Origin: an uncultured Hyphomicrobiales bacterium
GTDB lineage: Bacteria > Pseudomonadota > Alphaproteobacteria > Rhizobiales > Beijerinckiaceae
Direction of reading: 5' to 3'
Assembly: GCA_903918155.1 (NCBI GenBank)
Contig: CAIXDD010000534.1
Coordinates: 1 to 27,847, forward strand
DNA: 27,847 bases
Shown here: positions 7,372-14,595 of the stretch, piece after piece
Position numbering within the stretch: the first letter of the stretch is position 1
Layout: each line of letters starts with the position of its first letter
Notes under the pieces: generated by a model
Database searches by the model: none
What the model saw: the letters and a program-made list of their open reading frames with translations, nothing else
Told to the model about the DNA's origin: nothing
Program-made: the position numbers and the translations under genes

Positions 7372-8366
7372 CCTGCGCGTATCGCGCCGTCCCACCACGG
7401 ACAGACGCCCGGCATCAGCTCATAATTGCCTTCGATCACCTGCACGGGCCGGCGCAAGCCGTTGCTGCCGTTGCGCAGCACCATCTCCAGGGCTTCCTTG
7501 CGCTTGTCTTGCGGAAGCCACAGGCGATCATGGCCCCAGATGCTCGGCCCGACGCTGCGCTCGCTCGGCGTCCATGTCGCCGGATCGATGCATTTGCCGC
7601 CCCAGCCCGATTCCACCATGAAGCCGGACGGGGTCCATGTGTAGAAGGACGTCATGTCGTCGCCGGCGTGCCGACCCATCGTCACCGCGACGCGGCTTTC
7701 CGCCTGCGCGATGTCCCATCCATGCCCCATGTCGTCGAACGCGAAATATTCCATCATCAGATGATGGACCATATTCTTGTCGTGCTGGATCAGCGCGAAA
7801 CTGTGATGACGCGGATTGAGATGGAAGAAGCAGGCCTTGAACGGCTTGTCGTAAAAATCGCTGACGCCGAAGCCCAGAACGTCGCGATAATAGGCGATCA
7901 TCGGATCGATGTCGGCGGCATAGGCGACGACATGGCCCAATCCCAGCGCGCCCGTGCGGAAGCCCGCGATATTGCGGCCAGGCGCGAAGGCGTCCGAAGC
8001 GACCTCGGGTCCGTGAAACAATTCGATTCGGCCGCCGCTGGGATCATGGGTCACGACGAGATCGCGCACATGGCGTTCGTCGGCGAGCGCGCGCGAGCCA
8101 CGCGTCGCCTTGAAGCCCGCCGCTTCGATCTGCGCGCAGATCGCATCGAGAGCCGCGGCGTCCGCCATTTCCCAACCATAGGCGCTGATCGTGGATCCGC
8201 CGTCCGCATGCACGACGAGCCTTTGCGAGCGGTCGTCCATGCGGAAAGCGAGCGTCGAAGCGCTTTTGTCGATGCGTTGCAAACCAAGTTGACCGGGGCC
8301 AAAGGCGCCCCAGTCTTCGAGAGACTTGGCGCTGACGATCAGATAGCCGAGCGCGGCTGGACGCAT
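7365..8366 (-). CDS. Type I extradiol ring-cleavage dioxygenase (VOC superfamily, BphC-like)
   Basis: This 333-residue two-domain VOC protein has both halves of the extradiol dioxygenase fold. Predicted Fe(II)/Mn(II) ligands are H145 (GLGHVV), H202 (HHLMMEY) and E252 (FMVESG). The stretch from residue 231 to 252 fits the extradiol signature, with catalytic-type H233 and Y242 followed by TPSGF. The family cleaves catecholic rings next to the hydroxyls, using O2. It is ten bases downstream of the FAH-family gene with GAGGGGGAG before its ATG, so the two form a tight operon in which the dioxygenase product may feed the hydrolase. It is unrelated to the LigAB (type II) dioxygenases normally paired with LigJ. 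The exact catechol is unknown; 2,3-dihydroxybiphenyl-like or alkyl-catechol substrates are typical of the family. Confidence 0.88.
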   Translation of the reverse strand: MRPAALGYLIVSAKSLEDWGAFGPGQLGLQRIDKSASTLAFRMDDRSQRLVVHADGGSTISAYGWEMADAAALDAICAQIEAAGFKATRGSRALADERHVRDLVVTHDPSGGRIELFHGPEVASDAFAPGRNIAGFRTGALGLGHVVAYAADIDPMIAYYRDVLGFGVSDFYDKPFKACFFHLNPRHHSFALIQHDKNMVHHLMMEYFAFDDMGHGWDIAQAESRVAVTMGRHAGDDMTSFYTWTPSGFMVESGWGGKCIDPATWTPSERSVGPSIWGHDRLWLPQDKRKEALEMVLRNGSNGLRRPVQVIEGNYELMPGVCPWWDGAIRAGK

Positions 8367-8376
8367 GGTCTCCCCC

Positions 8377-9228
8377 TCAGGCGCGTTCGTTTTTCACCGG
8401 AGTGCGCAGCACGCCCACCTTGTCGACTTCGATCTCGACGATGTCGCCGTCCTTCATCCACAGCGGCGGAGACTTGCGCCCGCCCACGCCGCCGGGCGTG
8501 CCGGTGACGATCACGTCGCCCGGCGCCAGCGGCGTGAAGACGGAGATGAAGGCGATCAGGCGAGGGATGGAATGAACCATCATGTCCGTCGTGGCGCGCT
8601 GCATCTCCACGCCGTTCAGGCGGGTGATGAGCGTCAGCCGAGTGTCCGCCGGCACGTCGTCCACGGTCGTGAGCCAGGGGCCGAAAGCGCCGGTCGCGGG
8701 GAAATTCTTGCCCGTGGTCCATTGAGTCGTCGCCCATTGCAGGTCGCGAATGGAGCCGTCGTTGTAGCAGGAGAAGCCGGCGACATGATCATAGGCCCGC
8801 TCGAGCGCAATCCGGCGGCCCGCCTTGCCGATGACGATGGCGATTTCGCCCTCATAATCGAGATGGCTCGATTCCGGAGGAACGAGCATCGGCTGCATAT
8901 GGCCCATCTGGCTGTCGGCGAAGCGAATGAAGATCGCGGGATCTTCGGTCTTCTCCCGCTTGGTCTCCACCACATGGTCGGCGTAGTTCAAGCCGACGCA
9001 GAAAATCTTTTCGGGATTCGGCACCGGCGGCAGATGGGTGACCGCATCCAGCTTGTGGTCGGCCTTGGCGCCGGCAAGCGCCGCCTTGGCCTTGGCCAGC
9101 CCGTCCTTGGCCAGCAGGTCCCGCACGTCGGCGAATTCCGGCAGGCGCGCGCCCAGGTCCACGATCCCGCCGTCCACGGCGGCGCCCCAGCTCGTCCGCC
9201 CGTTGGCGATGAATGACACGAGTTTCAT
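8377..9228 (-). CDS. Fumarylacetoacetate hydrolase (FAH)-family protein
   Basis: This 283-residue protein has the C-terminal FAH catalytic domain. The metal-binding acidic residues are seen as E126 and E128 (LDYEGEIAIVIG) and D157 (CYNDGSIRD), and K174 is in the TTGKNFPATGAFGPW segment. Family members hydrolyse or decarboxylate 2-oxo acids from ring cleavage: fumarylpyruvate, 2-hydroxymuconate-type or HpaG-like products. AGGGGAGG precedes the ATG at 9228. It is first in a two-gene operon with the extradiol dioxygenase and is divergent from the ech operon, so both probably answer to one regulatory region. A direct role in opening or splitting the dioxygenase product is inferred. Other FAH reactions such as fumarylpyruvate hydrolysis cannot be excluded. 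Confidence 0.88.
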   Translation of the reverse strand: MKLVSFIANGRTSWGAAVDGGIVDLGARLPEFADVRDLLAKDGLAKAKAALAGAKADHKLDAVTHLPPVPNPEKIFCVGLNYADHVVETKREKTEDPAIFIRFADSQMGHMQPMLVPPESSHLDYEGEIAIVIGKAGRRIALERAYDHVAGFSCYNDGSIRDLQWATTQWTTGKNFPATGAFGPWLTTVDDVPADTRLTLITRLNGVEMQRATTDMMVHSIPRLIAFISVFTPLAPGDVIVTGTPGGVGGRKSPPLWMKDGDIVEIEVDKVGVLRTPVKNERA

Positions 9229-9327
9229 GCAGCCTCCCCTAAGCTTTTGTCTTCATTTCAAATCGCGCCGGACATTATCCCATCCCCCGCGGGGAGCGGA
9301 AGTCCGCGTCACTTGATCAGCGTCCCT

Positions 9328-9343
9328 GATATTGTCTAATGTC
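9328..9343. promoter_or_regulatory. Candidate operator in the FAH / ech divergent region
   Basis: GATATTGTCTAATGTC is an imperfect palindrome: arms GATATT and AATGTC match at five of six positions around a four-base spacer. A further half-site, GACATTA, stands at 9271-9277 in the same divergent gap. MarR-family repressors such as CouR or FerC commonly bind such sites before ech-type genes, but no regulator gene is present here. The match is by eye only. Confidence 0.35.
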
Positions 9344-9374
9344 TTTCCCAATGCAGGTAAACAGGGAGGCAGCC

Positions 9375-10229
9375 ATGGCCGGAGAGCGAAACGGGACCCG
9401 CAAGCTGGGCGACTGGAAGAACGTCGACGTCGAGATCGAGAACGGAATCGCCTGGGTCACGCTGAATCGCCCGGCCAAGCGCAACGCCATGAGCCCGGGC
9501 CTCAACGACGACATGGTCCAGGTGCTGGACGCCATCGAGCTGGCCGAGGACGCCGGCGTCATGGTGCTCACGGGCGCGGGCGATTCGTTCACCGCCGGCA
9601 TGGACCTGCGGGAATATTTCCGCGCCGCCGACGGGCTCACCTATGAGCAGCAGCTTCATGTGCGCCGTTCAGCCTGGCAATGGCAATGGCGCATGTTGCA
9701 GATGTACACCAAGCCCACGATCGCGATGGTCAACGGCTGGTGTTTCGGCGGCGGCTTCACGCCGCTCGTCTCCTGCGATCTCGCGATTGCGGCCGATGAG
9801 GCGATCTTCGGCCTTTCCGAAATCAATTGGGGCATCATTCCCGGCGGCAATGTCACGCGCGCCGTCGTGCAGACGATGAACCATCGCGATTCGATGTATT
9901 ACATCATGACCGGCCGCACCTTCGACGGAAAGAAGGCGGCCGATATGGGCCTCGTTAATGAATCCGTGCCGCGTGCGAAATTGCGCGAGCACACGCGCGA
10001 ACTGGCGCTGGAGCTTCTGGGCAAGAACCCGACCGTCTTGCGCGCCTGCAAGCAGGCGGTGCGCTCCGTGCAAGGCATGTCGTGGGAGACGGCGGACGAT
10101 TATCTCTTCGCCAAGAGCCATCAGGCGCGTTTCCTCGATCCCGAGAAGGGACGCGAGCAGGGCATGAAGCAATTCCTCGACGAGAAGAGCTTCCGTCCCG
10201 GCCTTGCGGGATACAAGCGCGATGCCTGA
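9375..10229 (+). CDS. ech: Hydroxycinnamoyl-CoA hydratase-lyase (feruloyl-CoA hydratase/vanillin-forming lyase)
   Basis: This 284-residue crotonase-fold enzyme is very similar to HCHL of Pseudomonas fluorescens as I recall it. Shared blocks include RNAMSP, TAGMDL, TKPTIAMVNGWCFGGGF, GLSEINWGI, YYIMTG and REQGMKQFLD. HCHL hydrates feruloyl-, caffeoyl- or p-coumaroyl-CoA and splits the product to a hydroxybenzaldehyde and acetyl-CoA in the cytoplasm. The catalytic glutamate is present as E149. Two residues reported to contact the substrate phenol, S123 and Y239 in HCHL, appear as T129 and F245 here. The ATG at 9375 was preferred over 9339 because GGGAGG lies five bases upstream and the length then fits the family. 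Its stop overlaps the start of the CoA ligase gene, which supports coupled translation. Confidence 0.92.
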   Translation: MAGERNGTRKLGDWKNVDVEIENGIAWVTLNRPAKRNAMSPGLNDDMVQVLDAIELAEDAGVMVLTGAGDSFTAGMDLREYFRAADGLTYEQQLHVRRSAWQWQWRMLQMYTKPTIAMVNGWCFGGGFTPLVSCDLAIAADEAIFGLSEINWGIIPGGNVTRAVVQTMNHRDSMYYIMTGRTFDGKKAADMGLVNESVPRAKLREHTRELALELLGKNPTVLRACKQAVRSVQGMSWETADDYLFAKSHQARFLDPEKGREQGMKQFLDEKSFRPGLAGYKRDA

Positions 10230-12333
10230 TGACCAGAAGGTGAAATCGGCGATCGCGCGGCTGCTGCAGCCGCGCTCCATCGCCATCGTCGGGGCCTCCG
10301 CCACGCCGGGTTCGCTCGGCGCTGGCGTCCTCGCCAATCTGAAGCGTTTCGCATTTCCCGGCGACGTGCATCTCATCAATCCCAACCGGTCCGAGATCGA
10401 CGGCCGCCCCTGCCTGAAATCGGTTTGGGACCTGCCGGACGGCGTCGATTGCGCCGTGCTCGCCGTGCCGCAAGCCGCCGTGCTCGACGCCGTGAAGGGC
10501 TGCGCCGCGAAAGGCGTCGGCGGGCTTGTCATTTTCGGCGCCGGCTTCGCCGAGGCGGGCCCTGCCGGCAAAGCCCTGCAGGATGAATTGGCCGCCATCG
10601 CCAGCGCCGCAGGCATGGCCATCGAAGGCCCCAATTGCCTAGGCTTCGTGAATTACGTCGCGCATGTCGCCACCACATTCGGCGCCGTCGCGCCGTTCCC
10701 GGCGGAAGGCAAGCGCGCCGTCGGCATGGTGTCGCAATCCGGCGCCATGGCCAGCGTGATGCGCGCGGCCCTGCAGGCGCGCGGCCTGCCCGTCTCCGTC
10801 TACGCCTCCACGGGCAACGAGGCGCTGAACGGCCTTGAGGATTTTCTCGATTTCCTGATCGATGAAAGCTCGACGCATGTGGTGTCGCTCGTCGCGGAGC
10901 AATTCCGCGATCCGCAACGCTTTCTGGAATTGGCCCGGCGCGCCGCGCGCGTGGGCAAGCCCATCGTGCTGATGCATCCCGGACGCAGCGCCGCCGCCAA
11001 GGAAGCCGCGCAGACCCATACGGGCGCCATGAGCGGCGATTGGGACGTGATGCGCGCGCTCGTCGAACGCGAGGGCGCGCTGGTCGTCGAAACGCTGGAG
11101 GAGCTGATCGACGTCACCGAATTGTTCGTCCGCTTCCCCAAGCCCATGAAGGGCGGCGTCGCCATCATTTCCGACTCGGGCGCCTTCAAGGGCATGTCGC
11201 TGGATTATTGCCAGGCCCTCGGCCTGCCGCTGCCCGAGCCGGGAGAAGCGGCCCGGCGGGTCATCGGCGCCCTTGCGCCCGATCTCATCCAGCCGACGAA
11301 CCCGCTCGACCTCACCGCCCAGGCTCTGGTCGATCCCCATCTCTATCGAAAGACGCTAGAGCCGTTTCTCGCCGATGAGGGCGTCGGCTGCGTGGTCTTC
11401 GGGGGCATCATATCGAGTCCCCTCATCGCGCCGCGCAAGATGCAGCCGATCATCGACGCCGCCCGCGAATTGACGTTCGAAAAGCCGGTCATCTTCGCGA
11501 TGCTGGGCGACGAGGCCGAAATTCAGGACGACATCGTCACCGACCTGCGGGCGCTGAACGTGCCCTTCTACCGTTCGCCTGAACGCTGCATGCGCGCCCT
11601 CGCCGCCTTCTGGCGTCACCATGCGCGCAAGCCCGCGCCGGAGCGCCGCGCCCTCGCGCCGGCGTCCCCGCTCAAGTCCGGGGTTCTTGCGGAGCACGAG
11701 GCGAAAGCGCTGCTCGCGCAGGCCGGCGTGCCGATGCTCGCCGGCGGCTTCGCCACCTCCCTTGCGCAGGCGCAGGAGATCGCCGACCGCATCGGCTATC
11801 CCGTCGTGATCAAGGCGCAGGCGGCGGCGCTGGCGCACAAGAGCGACGCGGGCGGCGTCATTCTCAATATCGCCGACGCGCCGGCGCTTTCGAACGCGTG
11901 GAGCCAATTGCGCGCGAATGTCGAGCGGGCGAAGCCGGGCCTCGCGCTGGATGGCGTGCTGGTCGAGAAAATGGCGCGTCGCGGCGTCGAACTGATCTTC
12001 GGCGCCCGCAACGATCCTGATTGGGGCCCGGTGCTGGTCGTGGGACTCGGCGGCGTCATCGCCGAAGCGCTGCATGACGTGCGCGTGCTTGCGCCCGATC
12101 TCGGGGAGGACGCCATCATTGAGGAATTGTATCGCCTGAAAGGCGCGGCGCTTCTCAAGGCCTTCCGCGGACAGCCCGCGCGCGACGTGAAGGCGGCGGC
12201 CGCCATAGCCGCGCGTCTGGGCGCCTTCGTCATGGCCCATCCGGAAGTCGCCGAGATCGATGTGAATCCCGTCGTCGTGTTCGAGGAAGGCGCGGGCGCG
12301 GTTGCGCTCGACGCGCTGATCGTGACGCGCTGA
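10222..12333 (+). CDS. ADP-forming acyl-CoA synthetase, probable feruloyl-CoA synthetase (FerA-like)
   Basis: This 703-residue protein has the NDP-forming acyl-CoA ligase architecture: CoA-binding domain (about 10-135, with AIVGASATPGSLG), succinyl-CoA-synthetase-like domains with SQSGAMA near 171 and the phosphohistidine motif THTGAMSG with H266, then an ATP-grasp domain from about 480 to the end. It would activate a carboxylic acid with ATP and CoA. FerA, the feruloyl-CoA synthetase of Sphingobium SYK-6, belongs to this superfamily to my knowledge, unlike the AMP-forming Fcs of pseudomonads. The start overlaps the last eight bases of ech, so synthesis of the two is probably coupled, making ferulate or coumarate activation the natural reading. 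An acetate-CoA or pimeloyl-CoA ligase role is possible but less likely here. Confidence 0.85.
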   Translation: MPDDQKVKSAIARLLQPRSIAIVGASATPGSLGAGVLANLKRFAFPGDVHLINPNRSEIDGRPCLKSVWDLPDGVDCAVLAVPQAAVLDAVKGCAAKGVGGLVIFGAGFAEAGPAGKALQDELAAIASAAGMAIEGPNCLGFVNYVAHVATTFGAVAPFPAEGKRAVGMVSQSGAMASVMRAALQARGLPVSVYASTGNEALNGLEDFLDFLIDESSTHVVSLVAEQFRDPQRFLELARRAARVGKPIVLMHPGRSAAAKEAAQTHTGAMSGDWDVMRALVEREGALVVETLEELIDVTELFVRFPKPMKGGVAIISDSGAFKGMSLDYCQALGLPLPEPGEAARRVIGALAPDLIQPTNPLDLTAQALVDPHLYRKTLEPFLADEGVGCVVFGGIISSPLIAPRKMQPIIDAARELTFEKPVIFAMLGDEAEIQDDIVTDLRALNVPFYRSPERCMRALAAFWRHHARKPAPERRALAPASPLKSGVLAEHEAKALLAQAGVPMLAGGFATSLAQAQEIADRIGYPVVIKAQAAALAHKSDAGGVILNIADAPALSNAWSQLRANVERAKPGLALDGVLVEKMARRGVELIFGARNDPDWGPVLVVGLGGVIAEALHDVRVLAPDLGEDAIIEELYRLKGAALLKAFRGQPARDVKAAAAIAARLGAFVMAHPEVAEIDVNPVVVFEEGAGAVALDALIVTR

Positions 12334-12354
12334 CGCGCAGAGCCGGAGACAAGC

Positions 12355-13509
12355 ATGGATTTCGCCTTCACTGAAGAGCAGGAGCTCTTGCGCGACAGCG
12401 TTCAGAAACTGATGGCGCGCCACGCCACGTCGGACATGATCCGCGCGCATGATCGCGACCAGACCTTTCCTTATGATCTCTATGACAAGTGGATCGAAGC
12501 GGGCCTGCTCGCCCTGCCCTTTCCCGAGGAGATCGGCGGATTGGGCGGAAGCGCCATCGACCTCGCCATCGTGAATTACGAAATCTCCCGCGTCAGCGCC
12601 GATTTCAGCATGGCCTATGGAGGAAACGTCTTCTGCGGGCTCAACATCCTGCGCAAGGGCACGAGCGAACAGGCGCAGCGCTTCCTGCCGGCGATGATGG
12701 CTGGCGACATCCGCTTCGCCATCGGCATTTCCGAGCCCGACGCCGGTTCCGACGTCGGCGCCATGAAGACCTTCGCCGCCAGGAAAGACGGCGGCTATCT
12801 CGTCAACGGCCAAAAACTCTGGACGACGGGCGCAGGGCTCAAGAACACCTATATCAACACCTATGTGAAGACGAATCGCGACGTCCATTACCGGAAGGGC
12901 ATGTCGCTCCTGCTGATCGACAAGAACGCGCCCGGCGTCGAATGCCGCAAGCTGGACATGCTCGGGCGCCGCTGCGCAGGCACTTATGAAGTTTTCCTGC
13001 GCGATGTCGAAGTCCCCGAAGAGAATCTCATCGGCGGCGAAAACGGCGGCTGGGATTGTCTGATGGACGGCTTGCAGATCGAGCGGGCGGTGTCTGCGGC
13101 CGGCTCTTGCGGCGCCGCGCAAGCCATCGTCGATCTCGCCGCCAGCTATGCGAAAGAGCGCATCCAGTTCGGCCAGCCGATCGGCGCCTTTCAGTCCATC
13201 GCGCATATGGTCGCCGATATGGCGACGGAGGTGGACGCGGCGACCATGCTGATGTGGCGCGCGGTCTGGCTTGTGTCGCAAGGCAAGGATGCGCTGCGCG
13301 AGATCACCATGGCGAAACTCTTCGCCTCGGAAGTTTACGCCAAGGTCGCCAATATGGGCGTGCAGATCATGGGCGGTTACGGCCTGAGCGCGGAATACGA
13401 CATGCAGCGCTATTTCCGCGATTCGCGCAGCGGAACGATCGCCGCCGGCACGTCGCAGACGCAGCGCAATCTCATCGCCGGTCTGATGGGGCTGAAGCCC
13501 TCGCGATAG
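12355..13509 (+). CDS. Acyl-CoA dehydrogenase, candidate dihydro-hydroxycinnamoyl-CoA dehydrogenase
   Basis: This 384-residue FAD enzyme carries the family signature GISEPDAGSD (residues 124-133) and the C-terminal QIMGGYG. At the usual C-terminal catalytic position (YEGT in MCAD) it has AAGT, with A364. A glutamate is instead found at E243 in LQIERAV, the site used by isovaleryl- and long-chain acyl-CoA dehydrogenases. It should therefore still be active with the alternative base. It begins 21 bp after the CoA ligase. In Acinetobacter the analogous hcaD product desaturates phenylpropionyl-CoA side chains so that they enter the hydroxycinnamate route, and a like role is inferred. Branched-chain acyl-CoA oxidation is an alternative. 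Confidence 0.86.
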   Translation: MDFAFTEEQELLRDSVQKLMARHATSDMIRAHDRDQTFPYDLYDKWIEAGLLALPFPEEIGGLGGSAIDLAIVNYEISRVSADFSMAYGGNVFCGLNILRKGTSEQAQRFLPAMMAGDIRFAIGISEPDAGSDVGAMKTFAARKDGGYLVNGQKLWTTGAGLKNTYINTYVKTNRDVHYRKGMSLLLIDKNAPGVECRKLDMLGRRCAGTYEVFLRDVEVPEENLIGGENGGWDCLMDGLQIERAVSAAGSCGAAQAIVDLAASYAKERIQFGQPIGAFQSIAHMVADMATEVDAATMLMWRAVWLVSQGKDALREITMAKLFASEVYAKVANMGVQIMGGYGLSAEYDMQRYFRDSRSGTIAAGTSQTQRNLIAGLMGLKPSR

Positions 13510-13608
13510 GGCCGCATCGGGCGCCGGCGGGCGGCCATGGACGGGCGCGCCCCGGCGTGTCTAAACTCCCTCCAAAGCCTTTCGGCTAAAAAGAAGAGGG
13601 AGGACATG

Positions 13609-14583
13609 ATGAGCGCAACGAGACTCCTATTCGCCGCAGCCCTTGGCGTGCTGGCGGGCCTTGCCGGGCCCGGCGCGGCCCGCGCGGATTATCCGGATCG
13701 GCCTGTCCGCGTCGTGCTCGGCTTTCCGGCCGGCAGCGGCGCCGACATTCTGTGTCGCTGGTTCACCGCGAAAGCGGGCGAGGCCGGGGGCGTCACTTTC
13801 ATCGTCGACAACAAGCCCGGCGCCGCAGGCAATCTCTCGGTCGAGCAAGTCGCGAAAGCCAAGCCGGACGGCTATACGATTCTCTTCGGCGGCGCGGCCG
13901 GCATCGCCGCCTCGCCCTATATCTACAAAAACCTGCCTTTCGACGCGTCCAAGGATCTCCAGCCGGTCGCATCGGTGGCGGAGCTGGTCTTCGCGCTCAG
14001 CGTTTCGACCAATAGTCCCGTGCAAAGCGTGTCCGATCTCAACGCGCTTCTGAAAGGCAAGGGCGGCAAGGCGACCTATGGATGGGCCGTCACCTCCTCG
14101 CTCGCCTCCGCCGTGCTTTATCTGAAGGACATCGGCCTGAAGGACGTGGTGCAGGTGACGTATAAGACCACGCCGGCGGCGACGTCCGACGCGGCGGCGG
14201 GTCAGGTCGATTTCACCTTCGCTGACGCCATGTATGCGCTGGGGCAGGAGAAGGCCGGCAAAGTCCGCATTCTCGCCACGACAGGCTCGCGCCGTCCCTC
14301 CGCCGTGCCGGATCGTCCCACGATGATGGAGGCCGGCGCGTCGAGCGTTTTCGTCGCGCCCTGGTGGGCCGTCTTCACGCCGACGGGAACGCCCGATCCC
14401 GTCGTCGAGAAGCTGGAGAAATGGTTCGCCGCCGCCGTCGCCATGCCCGCCACGCGTGAGTTTCTCTTGTCGCAAGGCGCCGACGCGCTGCCAGGCGACG
14501 CGGCCTTCGTGCGCAAGCGCCTCGAGGAGGATTCGCGGCGCTGGAAAGAAGTGACGACGCTCGCCAAACTCGAACCGCTGTGA
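13609..14583 (+). CDS. Bug/TctC-family periplasmic solute-binding protein (tripartite tricarboxylate transporter type)
   Basis: This 324-residue protein has a clear Sec signal peptide with cleavage predicted after ARA, near residue 26, before DYPDRPVRVV. The mature part shows the Bug features: PDRPVRVVLGFPAG, NKPGAAGNL and KAKPDGYTILFG. Bug proteins bind carboxylates, often aromatic ones, in the periplasm. No TctA or TctB membrane genes occur in the window, so a partner transporter would be encoded elsewhere. The second of two adjacent ATGs (13609) is preferred, because GGGAGG is five bases upstream of it and only two from the first. It is 99 bp after the acyl-CoA dehydrogenase. Uptake of a hydroxycinnamate or related acid is inferred from the neighbours. 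Confidence 0.88.
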   Translation: MSATRLLFAAALGVLAGLAGPGAARADYPDRPVRVVLGFPAGSGADILCRWFTAKAGEAGGVTFIVDNKPGAAGNLSVEQVAKAKPDGYTILFGGAAGIAASPYIYKNLPFDASKDLQPVASVAELVFALSVSTNSPVQSVSDLNALLKGKGGKATYGWAVTSSLASAVLYLKDIGLKDVVQVTYKTTPAATSDAAAGQVDFTFADAMYALGQEKAGKVRILATTGSRRPSAVPDRPTMMEAGASSVFVAPWWAVFTPTGTPDPVVEKLEKWFAAAVAMPATREFLLSQGADALPGDAAFVRKRLEEDSRRWKEVTTLAKLEPL

Positions 14584-14595
14584 GCGGAGGATCGC

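Noticed and set aside
11356..13281. Minus-strand frame of 641 codons opposite the CoA ligase and acyl-CoA dehydrogenase
   Set aside because: It crosses the boundary of two clear plus-strand genes and shows no domain.
13580..13600. AGCC/GGCT hairpin before the solute-binding protein gene
   Set aside because: The stem is only four bases with no T-run on the plus strand, so it does not qualify as a terminator.
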